From IMG/VR virus record IMGVR_UViG_3300009151_003928, positions 1 through 64,000 of that record: 64,000 nucleotides of DNA; one strand, given 5' to 3'. Below, piece after piece: positions 49,559 through 58,281 of this stretch. How positions within the stretch are numbered: position 1 is the first letter of the stretch; the number at the start of each line of letters is the position of its first letter. The DNA comes from a virus. A program made the translations under genes and the position numbers. The notes beneath the pieces were generated by a model. That model ran no database searches. It saw nothing but the letters and a program-made list of their open reading frames with translations, and was not told the origin of the DNA.

Positions 49559-50822
49559 GTATAACCTATCCAATCATTATGAAAATATCTATCAGTACCT
49601 ACGTACTATTATAGCAGATGTGAGGGTCGCTTATCTACATCCTTTTGGATCAACTTCACCAGAAAACATAGAAATGATACGTAATGTTGACAATGAAGTA
49701 GATGATATTGACACCGACGTTGCTAATATGAAATTTGATGATTTCTTGCCTACCGACAAAGACATGTACGATAGGTTTATTAACCATAAATTATTATCTC
49801 GTGTGCCACTGTTCTTATTCTATGATCAAGAACCCTTAGACCTACATTATAATTATCCATTACTCAAATGGCTGACAGAAAATACTCATGCTCCGTGGGT
49901 ATTAGTTAACACCGAAAGAAACAGCTACGACCGAGATCGAATATGTAATGAATTGCCGTTTGCTGAAGTAAACTATTTCTTTCATATTTTTGCGGCAGCA
50001 GATTGGTTCCGAGGACATGAATATTTGCCAGGCATTGTTGCTCCTGCCGATCGTAAATTAAAGAAAACTTACATATCATTTAATCGTATTACAAGCAACA
50101 AACGATTGTATCGTAGTCTATTAGTTAACGAATTATACAAAAACAATTTACTTGAACACGGCTATGTTAGTTACAGTAAAGTATGTCCTGATACCAATGA
50201 TTCATTTGATGTAAGTATTAGGGCAGGCATTCCTGAGTATCCACTCAGTCATGTACTTAAAGAAGAAGTAATTGCTAACATAGAACAATTACCCGAGTTA
50301 CGTATAGACTTTGCCAAGGAAGATTTTATTCCCAATCAAAGTATGCTATTAAGTCCCTTACGTCAACTAATGGAAAGTTTTTTATTCCTAGTAACAGAAA
50401 CTTGCTACTTTCAAAACAAAACGCATTTGACTGAAAAGATATTTAAACCCATTGTACTACGTATGCCATTTATACTTGTGGGCTGTGCCAACAACTTAGA
50501 ATATTTACGTAGCTATGGGTTTAAAACCTTTGGTGATTTCTGGGACGAAAGTTACGATACTATTTTTGATCCAATACAACGACTTGATGCTATTGTAAAG
50601 ATTTTAAAAGATATTAGTAGCATGAGTATTGCGGAACAACAAGACATGTTAGTCAAGATGCAACCTGTATTAGATCATAACTATAACTTGTTCAATGATC
50701 CCAACTTTGTACGTCAAGAATGGGATCATTTAAAAGAACAGCTCAGACTTATGTGTTTGAACTATGAATTTAAACCGCCGTATAAACCAAATCCTAGACT
50801 AGGGCAAGCGATTCCATGCTAA
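49557..50822 (+). CDS. probable glycosyltransferase-like protein
   Basis: 421 residues from ATG 49557; a GTG at 49620 (before VRVAYLHPFG) is a credible alternative. The C-terminal half has SFLFLVTETCYFQNKTHLTEKIFKPIVLRMPFILVG, then YLRSYGFKTFGDFWDESYD, a pattern of phage and bacterial proteins I regard as GT-B-like with the T-E-K motif at the donor site. No named family is certain. It is the only rightward gene in 47.7-64 kb and overlaps the convergent DUF2061 gene by 24 bases. Confidence 0.68.
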   Translation: MYNLSNHYENIYQYLRTIIADVRVAYLHPFGSTSPENIEMIRNVDNEVDDIDTDVANMKFDDFLPTDKDMYDRFINHKLLSRVPLFLFYDQEPLDLHYNYPLLKWLTENTHAPWVLVNTERNSYDRDRICNELPFAEVNYFFHIFAAADWFRGHEYLPGIVAPADRKLKKTYISFNRITSNKRLYRSLLVNELYKNNLLEHGYVSYSKVCPDTNDSFDVSIRAGIPEYPLSHVLKEEVIANIEQLPELRIDFAKEDFIPNQSMLLSPLRQLMESFLFLVTETCYFQNKTHLTEKIFKPIVLRMPFILVGCANNLEYLRSYGFKTFGDFWDESYDTIFDPIQRLDAIVKILKDISSMSIAEQQDMLVKMQPVLDHNYNLFNDPNFVRQEWDHLKEQLRLMCLNYEFKPPYKPNPRLGQAIPC

Positions 50823-50984
50823 TTCATGTATATAGTACAAGATAGTATTGGCAATCATCTGTGCAATAGCAATACTGGTAGCAAGAAAAAATTGCCCAGT
50901 AACCAAGTAACTTATTAAGAATGTACTAGTTGACCCGACCAAGCGCCAGGTCAACGTTTTCCATAATGTGCGATACTTATTCAA
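50799..50984 (-). CDS. DUF2061 membrane protein
   Basis: 61 residues with two membrane segments. KTLTWRLVGSTSTFLISYLVTGQ and ATSIAIAQMIANTILYYIHELAWNR are the DUF2061 signature. As I recall, such proteins are often found next to or fused with APS-kinase-type genes in bacteria, which is the case here (8-base overlap with the kinase). Function unknown. Confidence 0.88.
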   Translation of the reverse strand: MNKYRTLWKTLTWRLVGSTSTFLISYLVTGQFFLATSIAIAQMIANTILYYIHELAWNRLP

Positions 50985-51768
50985 TTCCTAAACTCTTACG
51001 TATCTTAGTAGCACTAATATCCGTTATCTTTTCATCAAACGTTTCTTCGCCGCTGGTATAACCAACTCCACGACCCCATCCAATATGTACAATGTTAGGT
51101 ACAACTTGTATGTCATACAATCCTTGATATAGCGGATCTAGATCCTGTTTAATAAAGCTCTTGACTTTTTCTACTTCAAACGGATTGCTACCTTGCCAAC
51201 CTTGTACGTCACGCACTTGTATAATAACTTGTCCAGTCCGGGCTAACAGTCTTTCAAATAGCGCACGGTGTCCGTCGTGCCATGGTTGCCAGCGACCTAA
51301 CATCTGTACTGTTTCTTTACGCCAATCAAATACAGGGCGTCTGCGGTTTTCTACAATATGTTCAGCAATAAAGTCTGCCCATTTAACAGCGTTTTGCTCG
51401 TTAACACGGAAGTCGTATACTTCAGGTTCCACAAACATTTTGTTTGTATCAGCATATCGACCTTCGCGGATAGTATCCATCCAAACAGTCCAGTCTGCTT
51501 TGAAGTTATTACGCATTTCTACCAAAGGTGCAACAAAGTCGCAAAGTGCGTAGTCGGTTCCACAAGTGTCTGCTAGGTCGTACATGCGTTTGCTTTGACG
51601 AATACGGCCTGCTTCACTAAAATCCCAATCGTCAAATTGTTTACGAACTTCGTCGGCATTAAACCATGTTACGGTTTTGCCACAGTCTTCTAATAGCTTT
51701 TTTAGTTCTGTTGCTAGATAAGTTTTTCCTGAGCCAGGAAGGCCCATAATTAAAATACGTTGTGTCAT
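50977..51768 (-). CDS. APS kinase-like domain fused to a nucleotidyltransferase-like domain
   Basis: 263 residues. Residues 1-150 resemble adenylylsulfate kinase: Walker A GLPGSGKT at 9-16, FNADEVR near 36-42, FSEAGRIRQSKRM near 50-62. Residues 155-263 look like an HxGH-class nucleotidyltransferase: GRWQPWHDGHRAL with H164 and H167, and ISATKIRKS at 251-259. The kinase half would make PAPS from APS. The second half may be a sulfurylase-like or cytidylyl/adenylyl transferase. PAPS could serve the sulfotransferase at 5473. It overlaps DUF2061 and the carbamoyltransferase. Confidence 0.75.
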   Translation of the reverse strand: MTQRILIMGLPGSGKTYLATELKKLLEDCGKTVTWFNADEVRKQFDDWDFSEAGRIRQSKRMYDLADTCGTDYALCDFVAPLVEMRNNFKADWTVWMDTIREGRYADTNKMFVEPEVYDFRVNEQNAVKWADFIAEHIVENRRRPVFDWRKETVQMLGRWQPWHDGHRALFERLLARTGQVIIQVRDVQGWQGSNPFEVEKVKSFIKQDLDPLYQGLYDIQVVPNIVHIGWGRGVGYTSGEETFDEKITDISATKIRKSLGIE

Positions 51769-53240
51769 GAATATACCTTTACGTTATAGAGTTTTTCAAA
51801 GCGATCTGCATCAGCGCGGTCATTGACCATTGGTTCACCTTTAATGTTAAGACTTGTGTTTAATAACATTGGACAACCAGTTAAGACATACCATTTTTCT
51901 AGGAGTTCTCTAATTCCTGAACTATTAGCTGGTACTGTTTGTATACGACTAGTGCCATCATAGTGGACAATAGCAGGAAATAACTTAGGGTGGCGACAGC
52001 GACCCACCACTTGCATATAACTGCTATCAACAAACCCACTAGGCATGTCAAAGTAATCGTTAACGTGCTCTGCCAAAATAATCGGCGCAAATGGTCTAAA
52101 TTCTTGTCTACGTTTAATTTGGTTGACACGGTCTTTTATGTCCGGACCCCGCGGGTCGGCGAGTAGACTTCTGTTTCCAAGGGCCCTTGGTCCAAATTCT
52201 GCTCTTCCAGAGGCCACCCCCACGATCTTATCTCTAAGGAGTCCGTCGAGCGCGGTGTTAACTGGATAAGGACCGGGAATACTGTGTCCGAGAAATGCAT
52301 GGTCAAACTGTATTCTGCCGCCGTGGACAAGAGCGGCCGCACCAAGGCTACTACCAGCATCACCAGGGTTAGGCATGATCCATACTTTTTCAAAATAATC
52401 ACCAAGATTTCTATTAGCTAAACAGTTAAGGGCAACACCGCCCATATATACCAAGTTTGTACTCCACCCAAAGTCTTTTGCGCGGCGCATAACATTATAT
52501 ATCAAATTTTCACAAAAAGCCTGTGCAGAACTGGCAATATCTTCAACATCAAATTTTGAGTTCCACTCGTAGCTGGTACCAGTGTGTAAATTTTCTTTAA
52601 ACTTGATGTTCCACTCGTCTGCTAGTAGTTGCATACTCATTGACGTACTGGCTTTATCAGTCCCATATGCGGCCATACCCATTAAGATGTATTCATCTTC
52701 CATGGGCTTTAGTCCAGCTTGTTGTGTCATTGCTGTATAAAACAATCCTATGCTGTGTGGATACTTCTGCCCCCATAGCCGATGATACTGTGCCCGTCCA
52801 TTGACATAATGAGCACCCCAAATACTAATTGTGTCCCACTCACCAATTGCATCAATAACAACTACAGTAGCTCGATCAAAGGTACTAGTTTGGAATCCAG
52901 CCGCGGCATGACTTAAATGATGATTGTGCGAACTATATTCTGGAAATTTAAAACCGCAAAGTTGTTTTTTTAATATTTGCTGTACAGTAAATTTGTTCCA
53001 TTCTATTCCTTCTCCACTATACCATCTACGTAACTGTTTTGCCCACGGACGTTCATAATATGCAACATGGTATATGGGACTATGTTGCATGACGTCGGTA
53101 AACAATTCACTGGCAAATTCAGCATCGTTTTTAATTTTGCTGTAACGTTCACTATGGCCTGCAAATAGTATCTCTCCGTGAGGGTTTAATACTGTTGCGG
53201 CCGCATCATGAAAGCCAGCCGAGATTCCTAATATATTCAT
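51765..53240 (-). CDS. O-carbamoyltransferase (NodU/CmcH/TobZ family)
   Basis: 491 residues. ILGISAGFHDAAATVL at the start, HNHHLSHAAAGF at 105-116 (metal-binding His set), VVVIDAIGEWDT, YMGGVALNCLANRNL and ASGRAEFGPRALGNRS near 347 make this family clear. It uses carbamoyl phosphate and ATP to carbamoylate a hydroxyl, usually on a sugar or antibiotic. It overlaps the SGNH gene by 35 bases and the kinase by 4. A G+C-rich stretch with shifted codon use covers the GRAEFGPRALGNRS core. Confidence 0.93.
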   Translation of the reverse strand: MNILGISAGFHDAAATVLNPHGEILFAGHSERYSKIKNDAEFASELFTDVMQHSPIYHVAYYERPWAKQLRRWYSGEGIEWNKFTVQQILKKQLCGFKFPEYSSHNHHLSHAAAGFQTSTFDRATVVVIDAIGEWDTISIWGAHYVNGRAQYHRLWGQKYPHSIGLFYTAMTQQAGLKPMEDEYILMGMAAYGTDKASTSMSMQLLADEWNIKFKENLHTGTSYEWNSKFDVEDIASSAQAFCENLIYNVMRRAKDFGWSTNLVYMGGVALNCLANRNLGDYFEKVWIMPNPGDAGSSLGAAALVHGGRIQFDHAFLGHSIPGPYPVNTALDGLLRDKIVGVASGRAEFGPRALGNRSLLADPRGPDIKDRVNQIKRRQEFRPFAPIILAEHVNDYFDMPSGFVDSSYMQVVGRCRHPKLFPAIVHYDGTSRIQTVPANSSGIRELLEKWYVLTGCPMLLNTSLNIKGEPMVNDRADADRFEKLYNVKVYS

Positions 53241-53844
53241 AATATTTGTCTGCTACTTTTACGTGACCTTCGTTTAAGAAATGATTGCTTTTGCCCCTAG
53301 GAGATTCAAATGTCCATTCTGCCATGCCATTCATTGGCCACTCTATAAATTGTGTATAATCTATCTTGTCTAATAGATCTTGACTGGTGTCTTTAAGTGT
53401 ACTGTAATAATATTCTGTTTCGCCTTGTGTAGTTGACATTAGATACTTGATGTTTTGTGTTTTTAGATAATTCTGAGTCAGTATTATATCAGTCAGGTAC
53501 CGTCGAAACAAATATTTAGGTTCGTGACTTGCTGTTATCAATCTAGCAAACTCGGGCTGAAACATGTCAATCGGTCGTCCTTGCCAACCGGGCCATACAT
53601 CAAATGTATTGGTTATGGTTCCAAACTCTACTCGCCCTGGACTTGTCCACCCTACTACCACCAAGTCATAATCGGTTGCATGTTCCACAATGTTACGAAC
53701 TATTTGTGTATTGCCGCCGCCAGGCTTGCCCAAGTTAGTTACAGTGGTATCAAGTTTGCCGGCCAACACACAAGGCCATGACTGTGTGCGATCTGCTAGA
53801 TCAGATCCATAGGTAAAGCTGTCGCCTACTGCCAGTATTTTCAT
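53206..53844 (-). CDS. SGNH/GDSL hydrolase-like protein (leftward copy 2)
   Basis: 212 residues. MKILAVGDSFTYGSD gives the Ser block, KPGGGNTQIV the Gly/Asn block, and a late His (NEGHVKVADKYYEY) could complete the site. Such enzymes hydrolyse esters, often sugar acetates. It follows the other leftward SGNH gene after a 69-base gap and overlaps the carbamoyltransferase. Confidence 0.78.
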   Translation of the reverse strand: MKILAVGDSFTYGSDLADRTQSWPCVLAGKLDTTVTNLGKPGGGNTQIVRNIVEHATDYDLVVVGWTSPGRVEFGTITNTFDVWPGWQGRPIDMFQPEFARLITASHEPKYLFRRYLTDIILTQNYLKTQNIKYLMSTTQGETEYYYSTLKDTSQDLLDKIDYTQFIEWPMNGMAEWTFESPRGKSNHFLNEGHVKVADKYYEYIRNLGWLS

Positions 53845-53913
53845 TTGTAAATAAATGGATCACGTTTACGCAATTCTTTTAATTTCTTGCGATAACGTAT
53901 TTCTAATGTAATT

Positions 53914-54690
53914 CTATTGTATATGTTTCTTAACCAATTCATTGAATTTATCTTTCATTATTTTGGAAGCATCCAGATGTGCTTGCTCAAGTGGATGTGT
54001 TGTGCCTACTGGGTATTTATTCTCTAACGCCCACTGGTAAAAACCTCTTTGGGTTTTGGTTTGGTTTGAGCCTTTACCTTCAGGAAACCAAAACCATTTT
54101 AAATAGTCAATTTGGTTTAGCAAACTTGATAGTACCGAATCGGCGTTGTCCACTGTATGGTTATTAAATAGGCAATTATCTGCACAAGTAAACATAAATG
54201 GTATGCCCTTAACTGTTAGATAATTTTGTAGATAAACAATTTCTTTAAGACTACTGTATATTTCCCAGTACTCAGTTGACCCTACGTGTTTATAAAAGGA
54301 ATCTGCAAAATCAGCAACTCCAGTTTGCTTTGCACGTTCAATAGTTTGTTTTTGTGCAGTAAGTATTTCTGCATTATCTGTAACAAATTCTTCTTTAATA
54401 GAATCAATATCAGATTTAATAGTCCAAACATTAATACTGTACCACGGGCTTTTCTTTTGTTGAGTATTGTAGGCAAATCTAAACTCGTATCGTCCCGGGA
54501 ATGTCCAACTAACAATTACACCAGTTACACCGCCTTGTTCACAACGTTCTATAGTAGTACGAGCAATAGCGTCATTTCCGTAACCTGGCCATGCGACACA
54601 TTCATCTGCACCCAATAAGGCTGTAAATGTGTTAGCAGGACTTTTTAGTTCACTTCCAAATACAAAACTATCTCCGGCTGCTATAATCAT
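53914..54690 (-). CDS. SGNH/GDSL hydrolase-like protein (leftward copy 1)
   Basis: 258 residues. MIIAAGDSFVFGSELK, PGYGNDAIAR and GTTHPLEQAHLDASKIM provide the Ser, Gly/Asn and His elements. It overlaps the upstream 376-residue gene by 23 bases. Substrate unknown. Confidence 0.75.
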   Translation of the reverse strand: MIIAAGDSFVFGSELKSPANTFTALLGADECVAWPGYGNDAIARTTIERCEQGGVTGVIVSWTFPGRYEFRFAYNTQQKKSPWYSINVWTIKSDIDSIKEEFVTDNAEILTAQKQTIERAKQTGVADFADSFYKHVGSTEYWEIYSSLKEIVYLQNYLTVKGIPFMFTCADNCLFNNHTVDNADSVLSSLLNQIDYLKWFWFPEGKGSNQTKTQRGFYQWALENKYPVGTTHPLEQAHLDASKIMKDKFNELVKKHIQ

Positions 54691-55798
54691 ATCCAGGTTT
54701 CATCATGTTAATTTGTAATTGTTTATAATCAGAGTCTGACCAACAAAAATCATAAGTTTGACTTATGTCTCCCACTTCAATTTTATATATGTCTAAATGG
54801 TTTTTAAGTATTTGCCAAACTACTTCAGGGCTATTATTACCAAATGAACCGTCTAAGTCAATTTGTCCCATTGGCAAGTACCCAAGACTTAATGTAGGAT
54901 CCGTGCAATCTTTATTATTTTTTTCTAGCCAAGCATAAAAGCCATCTAGTTCGTCGGTGTGCCACTGACACTCTTTGCCACCATATACTGTATCTCTGCC
55001 CCATTCTACATCAAACTCGCCACTATAGTATTTTAACTCATTGATAGCTTCGCATACTGTGTCAGTTAAGTTTGGTGCGTGTTCATCTCTATATACTTCA
55101 AATAGTGTTTTTCCTATTTGTGTCCAGTGCATATATACCCCGCCAAACACACGATCATATCCATTGGTAACAAACCCTTGACGATGTTCAAGTGTCAAGT
55201 TATGTCGTTGTGCTTGTAGAAAAGTAGTAATTTGACTAGGACGTATATACTGTGGTGTTGTTGCTTGTTTGCGCTGACTCAAACATAAGTTCTCCATCTC
55301 GTGACAGATGTTGTTTAGTTGACGTATAGCATACTTTGTTTCGTAGTCAGCCAGTTTGTAGTATTCGCTTAATCCCCACACCGTTCCCTGTAAGCGTTCA
55401 AAGTGATTATGCAACGTGTTCATTACACCGTGCTTAATGCCGAGGCCAAGGTTACTTTCATCCCAGCCTATAGGATATTCGTCTCCAAAGCGTACAGTAT
55501 CAGGAGTAAAGTATTCTTCGATTACGTATGGCGTGGGCCAAATACCTTTACGATTAAATAAATTAATTTTATAAACAGCATCATTAAGTTCTTTACATAG
55601 ATAGCCTAAATTACGTGCTGTATACGGAAATCCCATAAAGCAGAAATTCTTTTCTACAAGATTGCCACGCACAAGTAATGCCTTCAATGCGTTAACCCAA
55701 TCTGTGGCCAGCTGAGTATCATTGGGAACTATTGTATAGTCTACTAAGTCATTTTTATCTAACGGATTACGTAATACTACTTTAATTGATTGAGTCAT
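54668..55798 (-). CDS. conserved hypothetical protein of the leftward operon
   Basis: 376 residues, no enzyme motif recognised. An alpha/beta N-terminal part (KVVLRNPLDKNDLVDYTIV), a helix-rich middle with aromatic clusters (IKHGVMNTLHNHFERLQG), and SLGYLPMGQIDLDGSFGNNSPEV near the end. It sits between the radical SAM array and the SGNH genes with 17- and 23-base overlaps, so it probably works in the same pathway. I cannot assign it. Confidence 0.75.
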   Translation of the reverse strand: MTQSIKVVLRNPLDKNDLVDYTIVPNDTQLATDWVNALKALLVRGNLVEKNFCFMGFPYTARNLGYLCKELNDAVYKINLFNRKGIWPTPYVIEEYFTPDTVRFGDEYPIGWDESNLGLGIKHGVMNTLHNHFERLQGTVWGLSEYYKLADYETKYAIRQLNNICHEMENLCLSQRKQATTPQYIRPSQITTFLQAQRHNLTLEHRQGFVTNGYDRVFGGVYMHWTQIGKTLFEVYRDEHAPNLTDTVCEAINELKYYSGEFDVEWGRDTVYGGKECQWHTDELDGFYAWLEKNNKDCTDPTLSLGYLPMGQIDLDGSFGNNSPEVVWQILKNHLDIYKIEVGDISQTYDFCWSDSDYKQLQINMMKPGYDYSSRR

Positions 55799-57074
55799 AC
55801 CATTCCAGTGCGTCCGGTCTTAAAGACATTATGTCTCTAAAAGTATACACGTCTTTTCGAATTTTTTCAAGTTCTTGTATGCGAGCTTTGCCCTTACGTA
55901 ACCCAGCTTGATATTCTGTGGGCCATTGTTCAGCAAAGGTGGGGCGGGTTTTAAGTTGGACCATTATGTCCCGAAGGGCACCGGGTTCTAAGCCGGCTAC
56001 TATTTCGTCTACCCAAGGATGCAATACATCTTTAGGTAGTGCCAACGGAGACATAATTATGTCCGGACTAAAACTAAAAACTACTTTGGCTAGTACGTCT
56101 ACTCCAAGTTCTTTTGCGAGCGTTTGTATCGCTTGTACTTCAAAGAGTCCTGGTGTAGTAAGAGTGAAATCCATACGGATTTGGCGGCGGTGTTGGCTAT
56201 GCGTAATTCCTTCAATGAAGTTCTTAAGCCACTCATCAAAATTAAGACCTGATCGAATATACTCTCCAATTCGGCCCGTGCCGTCGATGCTTGCACAGAT
56301 TTGCCAGTCACGTAGCCCAGATAGTATGTCCCTATACAGATTAATACCACGATAATTAACACGACTAAGATTTGTATTATACCTAGCGTAAACATTTTTT
56401 CCATCTCCAAGTTCTATAATCCGCTTCATGTATCGCCAATGCTGTTCATACATTAACGGCTCGCCTCCCACCCAATACACCTCTTCCACTCGGTGCTCTT
56501 CAACAGCAGTAGCAAACTCTTGCTCTACCTGGGTGTCTTGAAACTTTTCAATTTCTATTTTGACTTCAGGTTTCATCCAATTATTCTTTGGATTGTTCCA
56601 ATCAATCATATTGTTTTGCCGTTGCTCGCTTTCCCAAGCACTGGACAACATATCCCCACACATTCGACATTTGAAGTTACACAGATTACTAAAACGGTAA
56701 TCCCAGCTTACAGGTTTCATCGTGGTATAACCTGTAATGTCTGTACTCGCCATTGCGTCTAAGTACTTATTGCCAAATAGCTGATTAAAATAACTACGGT
56801 AAACATCTGTGTTTAATAGCTTGTCATTACATACTTCGCACTCGGGCAGGGTCTCTCCAGCCATCATGCGTTGACGTACTGACTTCATGTGTTTGCTATT
56901 CCAATGCTCATCTAGAGTAATTGGTATGTACTTGCCCGTGCCTGCTTGGGTGTCTATATATTGCTCAAAGTTTTGTGCATCTTCGCGGCTAGCACAGCAC
57001 ATACGACGTTCAGTCTGCGGACTTAGATACGTGTGTACCCAAGGTGCCATACATAGTGTTGCTGGCTTATTCAT
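55782..57074 (-). CDS. radical SAM enzyme with N-terminal twitch-like cysteines (array member 7)
   Basis: 430 residues. N-terminal cysteines C8, C26/C27, C79 and C82 in the frame CMAPW...RMCCAS...LPECEVC, then the radical SAM motif C132-x3-C136-x2-C139 (CNFKCRMC) and VGGEPLMYEQHW (GGEP). It lacks the R-x-x-NF-x-x-T tail of the other members, ending in DALEWYDSIN. The N-terminal CMAPW-type module is that of twitch-domain radical SAM enzymes. Substrate unknown. Overlaps both neighbours. Confidence 0.88.
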   Translation of the reverse strand: MNKPATLCMAPWVHTYLSPQTERRMCCASREDAQNFEQYIDTQAGTGKYIPITLDEHWNSKHMKSVRQRMMAGETLPECEVCNDKLLNTDVYRSYFNQLFGNKYLDAMASTDITGYTTMKPVSWDYRFSNLCNFKCRMCGDMLSSAWESEQRQNNMIDWNNPKNNWMKPEVKIEIEKFQDTQVEQEFATAVEEHRVEEVYWVGGEPLMYEQHWRYMKRIIELGDGKNVYARYNTNLSRVNYRGINLYRDILSGLRDWQICASIDGTGRIGEYIRSGLNFDEWLKNFIEGITHSQHRRQIRMDFTLTTPGLFEVQAIQTLAKELGVDVLAKVVFSFSPDIIMSPLALPKDVLHPWVDEIVAGLEPGALRDIMVQLKTRPTFAEQWPTEYQAGLRKGKARIQELEKIRKDVYTFRDIMSLRPDALEWYDSIN

Positions 57075-58281
57075 AACCCATTGCCCTGGCTATTTCAAGA
57101 TGAGTATCCATGAAGTTTTGTTTACGGTAAGCATCTGTGCGTTGCATTTCAAATAAGAAACGTTTACCGTCACTGCCTTGACCAAGTTCAATAAACTTGA
57201 TTACATTATCTATTTCTTGTTGATAATGACGACTAGTCCAAAAGGTTGTTTTTAATTTGTTAAGCACTAGTTCTTTAGCAGTAGGGGTCATATGTTGTAT
57301 GTTCATATACTCCGGGCTGTGCATCATGTTAAAGTAAATGCTAGTCCACGGTTTAGTATCTGCCCAGGCGAGCAGTTCATCTAAGTAATAGACATTTTGT
57401 ATATTAATAGTAAAACATAGTTGTGTAGTAATATTAGAAGCAAAATCAGTTCTTGCAAAATGAGTTTTGTCTATGTTTTCATTTACTTCTTCCCACTTTG
57501 CACCAAATCGTTCGTATTCAAATCGCTTGCCTACGTTATCTATACTAAATGCAATATCTACACGACCAAACTGTGCCCATAGTTTTGTGTAAGGCAACGG
57601 GTTTTGTGTACCATTGGTATTGTAATGTATATCAATGTTACGACTATATCCTTTGTCTGCCGCATATTGTAGCAAGTCAAAGTGTTCCTGAATCATCCAG
57701 GGTTCGCCGCCTGTAAATTCAAAGTACTTAATATTTGGTAACAATGATCGCATGTTATCCCAAAATGTAGTTGTTTTACGTGGCCAGGCGCCTTGCTTTA
57801 ACCAAGTATATGCTAAATGCTTTTTCTTATCTTCGCCCGCTGGCAAGTAATTCATTTCTTCTGTGGCCCAACTGCTACTGGACCAAGAGCCGCATATACG
57901 ACATTTAAGATTACAAATATTACCTAATTTTAAATCTACAAACCATAGCTGGTCAGGATTGTTGTTAGACCAATCAACTTCCTTGTATATTTCTTTTAAT
58001 CTTATTTGACTGTTGATACGCTTACTGTCACGGCCAGCATCTTCTTCGTCCCAACAACGTTTACATGTCTTGGGCTTTTTACCAGCACGAAACTGCTCTC
58101 GTAAGTCTTGCATATATTTGCTATGGTACACAACTTCTAAATTTGTTTTGTTCAGGTCGTACTTGGCACCATTCTCATCGACAATTTCTTCGTCAGCAAG
58201 ACAACAAGGGCGTGTAGTGCCCAATGGACTAGTCTCAACACTAATCCAAGGTAACATACAAATTGTATTAGGTAGCGTCAT
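57067..58281 (-). CDS. radical SAM enzyme with N-terminal twitch-like cysteines (array member 6)
   Basis: 404 residues. C8, C26/C27, C73 and C76 precede the radical SAM C123-x3-C127-x2-C130 (CNLKCRIC) and FTGGEPWMIQEHF. The tail is YRKQNFMDTHLEIARAMGYE. It is most similar to the following member (58268-59503): LDLKLGNICNLKCRICG, GTTRPCC and AMxY endings are shared, indicating a tandem duplication. Confidence 0.9.
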   Translation of the reverse strand: MTLPNTICMLPWISVETSPLGTTRPCCLADEEIVDENGAKYDLNKTNLEVVYHSKYMQDLREQFRAGKKPKTCKRCWDEEDAGRDSKRINSQIRLKEIYKEVDWSNNNPDQLWFVDLKLGNICNLKCRICGSWSSSSWATEEMNYLPAGEDKKKHLAYTWLKQGAWPRKTTTFWDNMRSLLPNIKYFEFTGGEPWMIQEHFDLLQYAADKGYSRNIDIHYNTNGTQNPLPYTKLWAQFGRVDIAFSIDNVGKRFEYERFGAKWEEVNENIDKTHFARTDFASNITTQLCFTINIQNVYYLDELLAWADTKPWTSIYFNMMHSPEYMNIQHMTPTAKELVLNKLKTTFWTSRHYQQEIDNVIKFIELGQGSDGKRFLFEMQRTDAYRKQNFMDTHLEIARAMGYE

